A DNA stretch of 64,000 nucleotides from Brasenia schreberi. Its lineage: Eukaryota > Streptophyta > Magnoliopsida > Nymphaeales > Cabombaceae. Shown here piece by piece: positions 12,905 to 26,682 of the stretch. Where the stretch lies: the NCBI GenBank assembly GCA_036023115.1, contig JAYKKT010000079.1:16579501-16643500 (forward strand), in the 5' to 3' direction. Made by a program: the position numbers and the translations under genes. Below the pieces are notes generated by a model. The model was not told the DNA's origin and ran no database searches. It saw only the letters and a program-made list of their open reading frames with translations. Numbering within the stretch: position 1 is the first letter of the stretch; the number at the start of each line of letters is the position of its first letter.

Positions 12905-13255
12905 ATAATGTTATATGTTAGGATCAACACTATGTAAGTTGATATATCAATTATACAAGTTGATATATAATAAAGTTTAACTATAGTAGCATAAGTATGT
13001 AAAAATATAATATCATTAATTTTGAGAAAAAACATGCTACATTTTAGGATCATCACTATGCAAGTTTATAAATAAGCAATTTTAACTAAAACAACATAAG
13101 CATGCAGAAACATAATACTATTAATTTCAATAAAAACATGTTATATGTTAGGATAAAATTATCACTATATAAGTTGATGGTAGAGCAATTTTAACTACAA
13201 CATAAGCATGAAAAAGTGTAACATCATTAATTTTAAGAAAAATATTTTATATAAA
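12905..13255. repeat. Diverged tandem repeat, about 115-bp unit, three copies
   Basis: Each unit contains ATGTTATATGTTAGGAT or a variant, then CACTATGTAAGTTGAT, then ATTTTAACTA, then CATAAGCATG and TATCATTAATTTTGAGAAAA. Units begin near 12907, 13031 and 13136. The sequence is very AT-rich and non-coding. Confidence 0.7.
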
Positions 13256-14734
13256 CCAATCTATATATGATCAATGATAAGAAATAATATTATTATCTAC
13301 AACTTCTATGTATTATCCAACATGGATGTGCCTTCATCTCATACATTATTTGTTGGTAATTTATATCCATCGCTTTGCATTTAGTGATAGACTACCTCCC
13401 GATTTTTGTTTACTCTAATCTCTTGAATATCATACTTGACTTACTTGTTATGATATCTCATCATGATATAATTGCTTAGAAGTACATACTAATGTTAATC
13501 TTAATTCATATACTTCTCATATGTCTTCTATATTATACTAAAGACACTTAAATAATAGAGTGGTAGGTTTAGACAAATATTAAACTTTAATAATAATTTC
13601 TAAAACTTCATGTCTCTCTTGCCACCTATTGCTACAACATCACCGTTTTATGTATAACGAATACTTTGTAGCCCTTGAATGCCAAATTTATAACCATGCA
13701 CATAAAATGATTCATATTGGTCCATGTACACAACTTTAGGAAGCCATCTAAGTCCAAAAAATATTACGCATGGTGAATGAGATTATATTGCATCAATATA
13801 TGGTATAGCACAATCATTAGACAAAAAACTTTGTGACTGCGTTCATGAGTGAAAAAGTATGATGTAAATATAAAGATAAGATGATAAAGGAACCAATACT
13901 TCTCATAATATGAGAAAAACAATAATAAAAACAAAGGGAAGAAACTGCAAACCAAAGGAAAATTCTTTACTGAATAATAAAGTAGGCTGTACAAAAGAAG
14001 TCCTCCAGAAGAAAACTGGAACGTGTCGCTCTAGACAAACAATTTGTTAATAGAAAATGTGCAATATAGTTAGAGAATCCACCGGCCGGCCACTCTGCAA
14101 AGAGGCAGAGAGAACTTGTGGCCAACCACGCTGCAAAGAGGGAGAGAAAATCTAGGAGCATGTAGATTTTGGAGAGAGAAACATAGCAAGAAAGAGAGAG
14201 ACGTTGGAGGCGAGATACAGAACCGCAGGAGAGAGAAAGAAAAAAGAGAAAAGATTGCGTGTTGATGAAACATATTCCGACTGTTATAGCCAGCATACTA
14301 TTTTTTTCGTCTATTCGACGGTCGAAAGATTTTATAATTTTTTTCTGGTGTTTAACGCAATCGAAATTTTTTCATCCGACCGTCGGAATAAGCCCTTTTT
14401 CCAGCAGTCATGCATACACACGTATATACATATATACATATATTATGTTGATATATATTGGGCAAAAACATTATTTACAAAATTGAAAACTTATATAGAA
14501 AGTGAAAAAGGAAACATGTTACACTCCCCATTGACCTAATACGATCCATATATGTCCTTTTCGTATCCCATATATAGAAGTGCATAGGACACTTATGGAA
14601 CCATAATGTTATTTCCTTGTTGACCGTTCCTCCGTCAGTGTAGAGCCAATCCTCCATTGAACTTCCCAATTTAGCTGGTTTGCATCACATTGAAGAAGAC
14701 TCGTACATATTGAAGGATATTCCGCAAAAAAATG
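13256..14734. other. Intergenic and upstream region of the inhibitor-like gene
   Basis: No supported gene. A short duplication is present at 14090-14150 (CACTCTGCAAAGAGGCAGAG and CACGCTGCAAAGAGGGAGAG). On the minus strand near 13650-13760 a stop-interrupted frame could be an old transposon coding relic, but no family was identified. Confidence 0.4.
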
Positions 14735-14742
14735 TATATAAA
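14735..14742 (+). promoter_or_regulatory. TATA box of the inhibitor-like gene
   Basis: TATATAAA lies 66 bp upstream of the ATG at 14801. The following leader is CT- and GA-rich, consistent with a short 5' UTR. Confidence 0.6.
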
Positions 14743-14800
14743 CCAAAGAGGCCTGATCTCTCTCTCTCTGGAAGACTGAAAGAAAGCGAAAAGGGTGAGA

Positions 14801-15409
14801 ATGGGCAATAGTAGACTGACCACCTTCTTACTTGTTGGCATGTTTCTCTTGCAGGCCTTTGTGGGTAGTCATGGTGATGCTCAACTTGTGCAGCAGACTT
14901 GCTCCAAGACCTCTGATCCAACTTTTTGTTCAGCTGCACTTCTATCGGACCTGGAAAGTCTTACTGCAGACCTTGCCGGGCTCGATGCTACATCGATCAA
15001 GTTGGCCGGTAAGAATGCTACCGCAACGCTCTCGACGATCGATGATTTACTCAAGAACCAAAGTCTTGATAATTACACCAAATCTGTCTCATGGGCTGCC
15101 AAGACCTCTCTACTCGGATTCATTTGATGATTTGAATCAAGCTCTTGATAAGCTCAAGTCCAAATCCTACCAAGATGTGAATATCAGTTGAGTGCAGCCC
15201 AGACGAATGCCGACACATGCGAAACTCAGTTCGGCGAGCGCCCGGGTTATGTGTCACCACCCTTACCAAAGGAGAATCAATACCTAACCAAACTTGGGAG
15301 TGTTGGCTTGGCAATTCTGGACCTTATTAGCAAGCAGCAGAAAGATGGCTTTCAGGTTGTTGATTCAAGTATTCTTGCCTTTGCTTTTGATGCATCAATG
15401 TCACATTAA
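14801..15409 (+). pseudogene. Invertase/pectin methylesterase inhibitor-like gene, frameshifted
   Basis: The first frame (from ATG 14801) has a signal peptide (FLLVGMFLLQAFVGSHG) and then the N-terminal hairpin of the PMEI family with its disulphide pair (CSKTSDPTFC) and LKNQSLDNYTKS. It stops at 15125-15127. The family reading continues in other frames: SFDDLNQALDKLKS and SYQDVN up to about 15185, then LSAAQTNADTCETQF and SVGLAILDLI to the TAA at 15407-15409. At least two frame changes are therefore needed. The expected third cysteine before SFDDL is missing. Family members are secreted four-helix proteins that inhibit cell-wall or vacuolar invertases or pectin methylesterases; sequence alone does not say which. 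Sequencing errors could explain the shifts, but the lost cysteine favours a decaying gene. Confidence 0.7.
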
Positions 15410-17641
15410 TATGTGATAGTTTTCCAAATAGACTAAATTTTCAGTTTTTACACCTGAGAGATGGTTTACATGAGGGGTCTCTCATTCTATGGGCTGGAGT
15501 TGGCTAATTTCTTGTATTTTTTGTTGTAATTTCTTATACTAAATTTGGCAGAAGGACCTTGTGGTTTTCTTAAAATCAAGATGGGTGATTCATATTGAGA
15601 TTCAGTCTTGTAGATATGATATATAGAATGAATATGATAAATATCGCATTCTTTTAAAACAATACAGAAAATCGAAAAGAATTCAATAAAGTTTCAAAAG
15701 AGTCCCCACAGCTAAAAAGATTCCAAGACAAGAATAATCATTACATAATAATTAGTCATAAAAATGCATTAATAACAACTTAAATTGTAGGTTTGATAAT
15801 GATACACATGATCCACCCCATATGATATAGGTATCATATACGATCTTCATTTGTGAGTTGAGTCCCCTGTTGCTATACGTCTGGCTCTTTATTAACATAA
15901 TTGATATGCACATATTTTTTTTATTATCTACATACCCTTTTCTAAAAATACTCAAAATACCCCAACATAATTTCTCTCTTTTCTCTTTCCTGCAAAGAGC
16001 ATGATTCAAATGTTGTTCTCGACAACTTGTTAAAGCTTTTGACAATTGTTTGAAGTCTCATTTTCATACATTTTATGTATTATCATTTATGTTCGACATT
16101 CAAAAATAAAAAATCAAATCAAAGGGTATTTGAGTTTGGGTTGTTGATTAAGCAAGAAAAAGTCTAGGGTTAGTACCATTTCTACCTACTTGTGAAACAT
16201 CATGTGGGTAAGTGACGGACCCGCTTTAGGGTGAGGTAAATCATGTGTCTTATCCGAATCTGATTTTTTTTTAATCCACCACTGTATATAGAGAAATGCA
16301 AATGCTTTATGAATATGAAATATAACTATACCTCACTTGAAATACTTCTTGAGAGCTCTAATTCATCATATTCCGTGTTAGATGCATGAAGAGTGTTCTT
16401 GAGATGTTGAACAATTTGATTTCATGTTGTTTCTTGGTGTGTTGCTCATGAATCTTCTTGAAGGGTTTCCTTCTTGAAATATCAGCAAAGTTTGCACAAT
16501 AAGAATCAGGTAATCAACAAGACAGATGCTTCTGCAGAAACCATCAAGTGCAAAATCAACTGTTAATATAATCGATTTGCCCATAACCAAACCAGATCTG
16601 GTCGATAGAGTGGACTTCCATCCACACAAAATTCAAATGATAGCAAATGGACCGAGCTCCCTCACAGCTTCCCATCCTTACTTTATTCATCTCTGGTCCA
16701 TAAAGACTAATGATCTGTTCCATAGTGAATTAAAACAATTTATTATGTGTAAATGTGTGAGTCTAATATGTTTGTCAATCTTAAAAATTTCAATCATCCA
16801 TCTTAAGAGACGAGTATTTTGACTTGAAAATAAAATAAAAATCATGTGAATCAATGACACTTACAAAAGTTACATGTTGCTTTTTTACTTATGAATTTAA
16901 TATTTTCAAGGATATGACAAATATATAATATAACAAGCATATTAGACTTTTTTATAAATATAATGATTTTCACGAAAACAACTAGTTTTCAATAAGTAAG
17001 ATTGATTTCTCCCAACCAAGTTCTGTCAAAGTGACCCAATTAACTCTTCCATGCAACCTCAACCTAATTAGTTTCAGTACTAATTATAGAAAGCAACCAT
17101 ATAGATATATACAAAAATTCTATCTAATTAATAAAACCTTTTGTAGCTGATTTGTAATTACGTCTATCATCGAAGTCGTTCTTATGCAAAGAAGAGAGTG
17201 TTGCAACATGCAATTCAACTATGTTGACGTTCTCTTTTAATCCTTCAAAAATCACATTAGTTCTAATCCCTTTAAGATTATCAAATAGAGGTTTCTCATA
17301 CACATGCTCATGTTGAATCATATAAAAGGCAATCATAAATTACAGAAAATAAAGGGAAAACTTCACCTTCTATATACCATGTAATTTATAAATTTGTCAT
17401 TTTAACACCTGATGTTTTTTTTTGTGGCTTTTTAGATACTTGTGGTTTGAACAATTATGACAATTAGGTGCACACAAATAACATTGTCAAGTTTTTCAAA
17501 ATGACACTTTTAGCTTCATCGCATCCATCCCACACTAACTCAAAACAACTAAAAATTGTTGATGTATTCTAATCCATGAATACCAGATTTTAAAATAACC
17601 ATTTTTTAGTGCAGAAAATGATAGATCCGCCACTGCACATA
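15410..17641. other. Intergenic, no gene recognised
   Basis: AT-rich sequence. Short frames at 16378-16629 (minus), 16526-16822 (plus) and 17124-17336 (minus) show no known domain and no splice context, so I do not call them genes. Confidence 0.5.
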
Positions 17642-17724
17642 CCCACACATGCACCCTCTGGGAGTCGGAACTCCCCTTGCTAGAGCACCCTGCCGTTGAG
17701 CTAATGCTCTCAGTGCAGAGAATA
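17642..17724 (-). mobile_element. tRNA-derived SINE, copy 2
   Basis: Reverse-strand match to the SINE at 2703-2782: TTCTCTGCAC, ATTAGCTCAACGGCAGGGTG (A-box), GGAGTTCCGACTCC (B-box) and GCATGTGTG. It lies about 0.3 kb upstream of the proposed first exon of the SNF2 gene, in opposite orientation. Confidence 0.6.
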
Positions 17725-17939
17725 GCCCCTTTGAGTGCAGTTTGAATCCCTTGCTCTCAACTAAACTGGATCGGAAAGGCCAAGGAATCTTCCATTCAGA
17801 CACATTTTGGTTGAGAACGATTGAGATATAGAAATGCAAACGAACACCCATAAATAAGTCAAATCTTATGCTTTTAAAGAGTTCTCTTGGAGAGAGAGAG
17901 ATGGATGGGGCAGGATCGGTTCGGATCAGATCACACTTT

Positions 17940-18081
17940 AAATCTACTATCCGAAATATTTTCCCTCTTTGAGAGCGTCGGATGAATTGTGCCGTGAGCA
18001 AATTCCTCTCCGAACAAAATACTGGAATTTTGCGGAAGGAATCCTCTGCCGTCGCTTGCGCGTCTACTACCGAGGATGCAG
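17940..18081 (+). other. Putative 5' UTR exon of the SNF2 gene
   Basis: A relatively GC-rich stretch ends in a consensus donor, GATGCAG|GTATAGG, with GT at 18082-18083. It is followed by T-rich intron-like sequence and no coding frame until 20250. I infer a non-coding first exon. The left boundary is a guess. Confidence 0.4.
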
Positions 18082-20249
18082 GTATAGGATTTGTTCTCCA
18101 ATTTTTTTTGTTTGAAGTGTAATGGTGCTCAATCTCTATTCTAGATGCTGTTTATAGTCTTTAACCGGTGCTTAACGCGCTTATTTTCGATGCCGGATTG
18201 TTAGGGCTTAACGTGTCATTATGGTTTAGTGTATACCTAAATGTTTAGGTACCTTGCTGTTGTTCACTACACAATTCATGCTCGATTATGGTTTTGTACC
18301 AAACCGAGACATTTCTCAACAACAACAACTAAGCCTTTTCCCATACTAGACGGGGTCGGCTATAAAACCGAGACATTTCTCATTTGGTATAAAAGTTTAC
18401 AGCATCTTGAACATGAGATTGTTCAATGAGAACTTCTACAGATTAAATGAAGCACAAAACAGAATGATTGTTGTGTCTTAGTGAACATGTGGGTGATACT
18501 GTCAGCTGATCAAACGAATGTTCTTATTATGGTAATTAGAGTACACACCTATCGTCTTGCCTTATACATTTGGGGCAATTATGATACTTGGGAATTTTAG
18601 CTATATAAGTGATGCCCGATTCATAATGATGTTGTTGTTGATGACGGTGACATCCATTGCTAGGAAGTGATGCCAAATGTCCCATGGCTCGGTACATAGC
18701 TCGTGGATATTGAGAGTGCACTTCTTTGCTTGCCATGGATCAATATGTAGTTTCAGTTGTTGACCACGGAAACTTTTTCTGCTTCTTGTATTTAAGTATC
18801 ACAGACCGTCGAAGAAAAATGGAAAGGTTGTCTTGCAAAGTTGAGTTTTATTGCATCTGAAGGAAAAAAAACACACAAGGGCAATAAGCTTAAAGGTCCT
18901 AATTAAAATGATGAGAAAAACAATACTTAGTTGATAGGATATTTGACATGGCGGGTAATCCTCAAAATTTTAGCTAGATGAACTGGACTTGCTACGTATA
19001 CAGCAGAAGCAATATTTGATCATGAGATGATAAGTAGATTGGGCTCCCAATCAACTGAAGACGCGGTATAACATCAGCCAGTGGTTCACTTCTTGTTTTT
19101 GATGCTTATGCTCCTATTTTTCACAAACTATGTTCTTCAATCTTCATAGCAATTTGAATGAGAAATGTGAGATCTGACTCCTTTTTTTCTTTTTAATGCA
19201 AGAAACAAGTCCGAAACCTGTGGTTATTGTAATGGCATGACAACAATGTAGTAGTGAAGCACGATGCTTGTGTTTTCAAGAGAAATGCCCTACATCTTTG
19301 TTATAAACAGCTCCATAGTTGGCTCTGTCATCAACTATAATTGGCACTTTTGTAGCACAACAATAGAATCAACATCAGGATCAGGGGGCCAAAGCTCATA
19401 AACTATGTATCTTTGTGATTTGTTAGGGTATATAAAAAGGCCTAGATGGAACTTTAAAAATAAAAGTAAGTCACCAATGCATTGCATTAACCAAGTGGTG
19501 GTTCCGGAAAACTTCTAAGATGTGGTGAATAACCCTTGGATAGAATTTTTTTAGGGTGAGACGAAGTTGCCGTGTTAGACAGCAGCCAATGACTTGGATT
19601 GTGGATTCTAATTATAGTCTACGATTTCACCATGGACTGACTTTTTCTTTCCTGGTTTAGCCTCATCCATCATGTGGTAGGTCTAACGCTGATTAAGTAC
19701 ACCATGCAACCCAAACATTAGTCATTCATAGGGGAAACTTCTTAGGAAATGTGGGCAGAGAGATCTTGCCAGTAACATCTCTGCCTTTGCACCATGAGGT
19801 TTAACACAAACACAAAAACTTCAATGTAGCAGAGTGCTTCTTTATTCTTATATTGACACTTTCATTCCTTTTGTATCGCATCATTACAGATTTGTGGGGC
19901 AGTACGCTTGTGCCCAACCTAGATCCCAAGTTATGAAGTCTCTCTTTCCAAGACTCCTAACATAGCTTTTCAAAATTTAATTCATTTGGTCAAACATACT
20001 TGCAAAGCTTTGGGATCCTTTCAACATGGTTGAATTGTAAGTCCAAGCATGGTCTGGTGCATGATCAAGGTGAGCTGATGCTCAACTACCAGCTTTATAA
20101 ATTACACCATCCACAGAAACTTCCGATCTCAATTTGTGGTTAGCGTTCTGATTGCTAGTACTCCTAACAATCGTGCAGCATGATAAATGATTTTGGAGCT
20201 CTCATCATCTTATCCTTGAGGAAGAGCCTCGGCAGCTTTTTCAACTTCC
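18082..20249 (+). other. Probable 5' UTR intron and leader of the SNF2 gene
   Basis: Some 2.1 kb with no supported coding sequence. It contains one 47-bp LINE-tail insertion (listed separately). The 3' end must contain an acceptor upstream of the ATG at 20250, but I cannot choose between candidates. Confidence 0.35.
18318..18364 (-). mobile_element. 47-bp RTE LINE tail insertion (micro-LINE 1)
   Basis: (AAC)n plus the family 3' terminal sequence (CTAAGCCTTTTCCCATACTA, GACGGGGTCGG) and nothing else. It is flanked by AAACCGAGACATTTCTC at 18301-18317 and 18365-18381, a perfect 17-bp target-site duplication. Confidence 0.9.
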
Positions 20250-22970
20250 ATGGATGTTGTAGATCTCACTGTTTCTGATAGTGAGGATGAGGCAGTTGGT
20301 CATACAGATAGAAGAAAGCTGCCCGTGTGGTCAACGACTGCGACCACCAACTCAAGTTTGGGGCCTCTCTCTCTTTCTGCGTGTGTGCATTTCTTGTTTA
20401 TATTTTCTGGCACTGTTGCATGGATATATTTTGAAAGCATGGACAAGCCTTGTATTTGTGGTGCAATAGAGTTTGTTCCCCACATTGCAGATTCTATTGG
20501 CTTTCATCGAGGTAATATCATTGGTGGGACATCCCATTTGGAGCCAACAACTGCTACTATTAGTAGGAACTTTCATGAGGTTGAGGAAGCACAGCTAGCA
20601 TCTCAGAATGTTATTAAACCAGTTAATAATAATGAAGGTCTGCAACAGTATGACACTGCTGGTTGTGGGTATCTGGAGACAACTAGGAAATACCTTTCAT
20701 TAGTAATTAGTCTGTATCCTGTGCAGGTGTGGATGAAGTGGATGGAATGATGTATATTGGAGAAAATTATGCTTCTCAGAGAAATGATGGTATCTCTTTA
20801 CATGAAACAACCATTCAAACAAGACGCCTACCTCCATATTTTATGCTGGCAAAGCCTATTTCTGGTGCATCTGGTCTTGTAGACAAAGTTGCTAATAAGA
20901 GTAAGGCAAGAGACTCGGATTTGGGATATCAGTCTGGATCTGGGAGTGTGCCACAACTAAGAGGCGGAGCTCAATCTCAGCTTGGACCCCATTTTGCACA
21001 ATTTCTTACTGGGAAGAGCAAGATTGTAGATGTTCCATCAGGACATGACTTTCATGGGAATGCTTTGCATGACTCTGTTGAAATTCCAACATCTAAACCT
21101 CTTGTCTCAGCAGATGGACATACATTTATCTATAGAAGCGGCCACAACCAGTTAATAAATCTTAATGATAATTCATCCAACACTTTACATGGCAAAGAAG
21201 CAGTTCAAATGACTCCTTCTGCAGAGTATGTGATGGGAAAAATTGATGAAGTTTTGATCTATGAAAATTTCAGCAGCCGTAGGCAACTGCCAGCTAGTTT
21301 GTCAAATGGAAAACATTCTGGCACCTCATCAACCGTTGGGTATGATGAGGCAGTTACTCACCATGGTGTGGCTGAAGAAAAGGCAAAGGAAACTGATGAA
21401 AGGATAATCTTCCGTGCCGCATTGGATGTAATATTGGCGAACTTTTTCTTTACATTGTATGCTAGAAAAAGATGCAATAGTACACCTTCTTTCAGTTTGA
21501 TTCATGAACTTGTCAATTCACCCATGTCAAGCTTTCTCATCACTGCCTCCGGTTCCATTTTTCTTTTGTCAATGTCCTCTTGGCTAGGAAAAGCCTTTCA
21601 GCCTTTTCTCTTAGTAGAAAATTTACAGGGCATAGTCTTGATATTTGACCTAAAGCTACATAAATTGGGAAGAAAATGCATCGTGTAGGTCCTGAATGGA
21701 CCTTCTTGGTGGAAGTGCCTGCAAATCATGGGAAGTGTGATTGACCCATGTTCCTTCAAATGGGAATTGCTAGGAAACTGAATATGGTTCTGCTTCCTGT
21801 GACATATAAGTCAGGTCTGTGGGGCAGAATCCCGTGTAAGTTATTCTATTAATGGTCTTCAATGTTCTGGATTTTCAAATTCCTTTGTTGGAAAAGGAGG
21901 GGCTTTTCTATCTGAATTATGGCCATAAATGGATGACTTGTCTTTCTTCTATAATTGTTGTTGTATTTGTACCAATTATATTTCCACTGACAGGCATTTC
22001 AGCAGTGGGCTAAAGTATTTGCAAATTGATAGTGTCACGAGGATTATTTATGCATATTTGCTTTTCCTGACACTGCTTTCATCTGATTCTTTCTCTCTGG
22101 AAATCTCAAATATTTGAAGTAGTTGGTTCTTTTGTGGATCCCCAACTGCTTTCTGCTTTTGCTTCTCTGGCAATTGGGGATTCAATGTGTTCATATATGG
22201 AGTTTGATTCTGAATCAGTGCATAGATCCACTAAGATTACAAAGAACGGTCTTGAACTGTCAAGGCACTGCAACTGCCAAATGTATAATGCAGGCCTAAC
22301 TTTTACCTGAAAAATATTAAGGGTCTCTTCTTGTGCTATGTTTTTTGTGAGGATGAGACATATATAGATTTTCCTACCATATATCCAGACTACGTTATAG
22401 TCGACCCCATATAGTATGGGAAAAGGCTTAGTTGTTGTTGTATATCCAGACTATGTTAGGTATAAGTTCATTGTTCCTCTCAATGAGTGTCATGAGAATC
22501 TACAAATGTAGTGAGATATCACTTCCAGATCTTGTTATATCTCTAAGAAGATGCTTATGTATAGAAACCAACATGAAAATGCATAACATAATATGATCAT
22601 GCATATAGATAGATGTACACATACATCATGATTGCATGGTCTTGTGCTACAATTCCTGTATAATATTGTTATGCATGGGTAAAAGATTGGCTGTTTATTG
22701 GTTGCATTTCTACAGGGTCTTTCTCAACCTGCTGTTGAAGCTAACTTACCAGATGGCCTTTTATCTGTTCCTCTTCTAAGACACCAGGTCTGTATACTTT
22801 CAATCTGGTTAAACAAATATGGTAGCTGATGAGTCTTTTGAAAGGTTTCTTTTGCATTTATTCTCTTTATGTAGAAGATTGCTTTAGCATGGATGGTCCA
22901 TCAAGAAACACGCAGTGTCCATTGCTCAGGGGGCATTCTTGCAGATGATCAGGTTATTTACAAGTTTTTC

Positions 22971-23013
<43 letters not shown>

Positions 23014-26000
23014 TATGGATTCTGCATGCCCAATTTCTGCTTCCACTGTCAATCACAGTTAATCTGTTCTCCTGCAGGGCCTTGGTAAGACAGTATCAAT
23101 TATTGCCCTAATATTGATGCAGAGGAATCAGCACTCTAAGTTCATTTCTGATTCGATGGAGCATGTCAGAACTGAGGCGCTTGATTTAGATGCAGATTGT
23201 GAGAATGCTGCTGAGCTTTCTGAATTTGGGCATCTGAAAGATTCAGACAGTCAAAGCAAGACAATGTTTAGCACAGGGATGACTTCTGTCCACAAGGGAA
23301 GACCAGCTGCTGGTACTTTGGTGGTATGCCCTGCAAGTGTTCTCCGCCAATGGGCTCAGGAAATGAGTGACAAAATTGCGTCCGATGCAAATTTTTTGTT
23401 CTTGGTATATTATGGAGCCAATCGCACAAAAGATCCTTTTGAGCTTGCCAAATACGATGTGATCCTTACGACATACTCCATTGTGTGCATGGAAGTTCCA
23501 AAACAACCTTTGCTCGATGAAGATGATGGGGATCAAAGAACCCAAGAAAAATATGGGTTATCATCAGATTTTTCTAGCAGCAAAAAGGAGAAAAAGACTG
23601 AACGTAAGAGCAAGAAACTAAGAAAAGGCAAGAAAGGGGTTGATGGTTCATTAGTTGATCATGAGATTAGCCCACTTGCAAGGGTCCGGTGGTTTAGAGT
23701 GGTGTTAGATGAAGCTCAAACCATAAAAAATTATAGAACACAGGTAGCAAGGGCCTGTTGTAGTCTTCGAGCTAAGAGACGGTGGTGCTTATCTGGGACG
23801 CCTATGCAGAACACAATTGATGATCTTTACAGTTACTTTAGATTTCTAAAGTATGATCCATATTCTGTCTACAGTTCCTTTTGTGCTGCATTAAAGCATC
23901 CAATATCTAGGAATGCTAGCAAAGGGTATAAGAAGCTTCAAGCTGTACTTCGGACCATAATGCTGCGGCGAACAAAAGGTACTTCTTTGAAGGAAAAGAT
24001 TTTGTGTAGTTGTTAATCAATTGATACTAAACTTGCCTTTATCTTCATAACGTTATGCTTGATTGTTTTCATAGTCTTTTCAACCTATGTTGCTACTAGG
24101 CAGTACATATTAAAGCATCCTGAGAAACTCTAGTTTATTCTGTGTAGTATAGAAGGTCTTCTTTCCAGGTACGCTCTCAGGGTTTTCAGGACTTTGTTAA
24201 AGAATACATCATATTTGGGTCTACCAGTATTCTCAACAAATCGTTGACTTCTTGATACACATGAAAAATGAAGACATCTAGACAAACATAGCAACCATCA
24301 CATACAGAATGTGAAAATAAACATGCATATAATAAGATTCGGCAAAGGGCCTAACAACTAGCTTGCCTAAAACATAAATAAATAAAATGTGGAATTGATT
24401 TCACCGAGGATGATGAGAACGTGAACTCCCAGCTGTTTCTCCTTTGAGAACTCTTCAGGATCTCAAGGACAAGCACAAGATCAAATTGTTTGGCATGGTT
24501 AAAATCTTCTTTGAAATGTGGCTTCATTGTTGTTGTTGTCGTTATTGTTGTTGTCGCTGTTGTCTTCTGTTCGTTATTGTTGTTGTCGCTGTTGTCTTCT
24601 GTTTCTTTGAAATCAAAGTTCTTTTCTTATTATGCAAAATTGCCTTCTGTTTCTTCAAAATCAAAGTCCTCTTTTCTCTTATACCAAACTGTGCCTCTTG
24701 CCAGCCAGGGAGACCTATTGGATGAACTAGTGTCTCCTTTAGTTTGAATACCTTAACTCCCCTTCTGGGTCACCATATTTTTCCTTGATACAACAACAAC
24801 AACAACAACAACAACAAAGCCTTTTCCCATACTAGACAAGGCATATTTTTCCTTGATATTGGTAAATTGTGATGAACTATGTGGTTTCAGCTATAAAATT
24901 ACATGGCACGGTCTAGGATATATAATTTGATGCTAAGTCGTCACGGGTGCTACCTATTTGGTGCAAACCAGTTTGTTGATTTTGTACCATGGTTATGGTA
25001 ATTAGATTATTCATGCATAACGTTTAGTAGCCACCTAGCCATTGCCATTTTTATCATATTTCTGAGACATTATTGTTGTTCACGTACTAGTGCCATGTTT
25101 CTACTCTAACATAAACTCCTTTGAAGCAGGGACTTTAATTGATGGGAAGCCTATCATCTTTTTGCCTCCCAAATCAATATGTTTGAAGAAGGTGGATTTT
25201 TCCATTGAGGAGCGTGCTTTTTACTCCAAGCTAGAAGCTGTTTCACGTTTGCGATTTAAGGTCTTCTTTCTTGCAATAACCCCTAAAACTAAAAGTTGCA
25301 ACATTAGCCTATTATCATTGTTCTATTTTAGGATATAATAATCCTTTCTTTTCTTGTGTCTGCTAAAGCATAATGTGCTCTGCACAAGCCATTCCAAAGT
25401 CGAGAATCACTTGCTTCATAATGTCTCATTGTTGCTTCTTTTGTGCCCCACTTGATTGAAGACTCTTATGTTGGGCATCATGCATGTGACATTGTGGTGC
25501 ACTGTGCTTGCCTATTGCCCCATGAATCCAGCACATGTTTTTCTTTGGATTGATTTTTTAATTCCCAAGTTCTTCCCCATTTGAATGCACTGTAAGAGGA
25601 AACTTTAGTCAATTAACATGGCTAATCTTGATTTACAAATTGTAAAATATTGAGGACTTGGAAAATTCCAATTGTAACCGACTCTTATAAGTGCTCACTT
25701 GGGGAAAATCATTTGATATTGATAGGTGAAAAATGTGATTTACAATACAAAAGATGGAGGGGCTGACTACCCTAATTAATGAAAGCTCTTTTCTCTGTTT
25801 TCCAACAACTATAGGACTTCCTGTCATTCTCTTCCCTTCTTTCCTTTGTACATGTTGCACATTTAATTTGTTCCAAGTATTGCAGGTCATCCCATAAACC
25901 ATCGGTACGGTATGAACTTATCTGTGAAATAAGCAGAAGCTATAGAGGTTAACTAACATAACTCTTTCTTTCACTGAAATAGATCCGTCCATATTTGCCT

Positions 26001-26637
26001 GCAGAAAAAAGGTTTCCTCATAGAATTCACTCCTTGTGAATCTCTGTTTGCTTTCGAGGGTTGACATTCCTGATACCCATTATGGTCTTTAACAAGTTTT
26101 TTCCACTAGGAAAAGGGGTTACTTTTGACCTTTCTGTTGTATACCGCATCGATTTGGCCTTACCCTGCTCTACTACATTTACATGTATACTGTATAAAAT
26201 ATTTATTGCTTGAAAGTTAGATCTGACTAAGAGATGAAAGCGTTCGGTCAATTGTTGAAGTTGTAATAAGTTAATCCCATGTATCCGATACTCTTCAAGA
26301 TCCTCCCCTCCCTTAATCTTATTTGATAGGCTGCCTTGGAAATCGGAGCTACAAATCCATTTGGTTTCTCTTCTGATTTCCCTTTCATCACCTTTTCACC
26401 ACCACCTGACCTTTCTCTCTTTTCCTGCTTTCCCAATATTTTGTCTGAAATAGCACTGCCTGCTCATTTGGAGATTTAAAATCACATATCTTCTTTGTCT
26501 CATTCTTCGTCTGCCTCATATTTCTTCCTCAATCTTTGAATTTTGATACTGGTTTATACTTCAATTTTGGATGTGTGTCTTCCTTTTCTCATGAAGAATT
26601 ATTCTTTATAATATATGCTTTAGATTTCTTGCAAGGA

Positions 26638-26682
<45 letters not shown>

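Noticed and set aside
13340..13760. CACTA-transposon domain of unknown function on the minus strand
   Set aside because: A stop-interrupted peptide near 13650-13760 had a faint resemblance, but motif spacing did not hold and no terminal repeats were found.
13967..14539. Several overlapping frames of about 110 codons on both strands
   Set aside because: Low-complexity Ser/Leu/Phe composition, mutually overlapping, no family resemblance.
24444..24747. Val/Cys-rich frames in SNF2 intron 6
   Set aside because: They translate a GTT-rich minisatellite within an intron.
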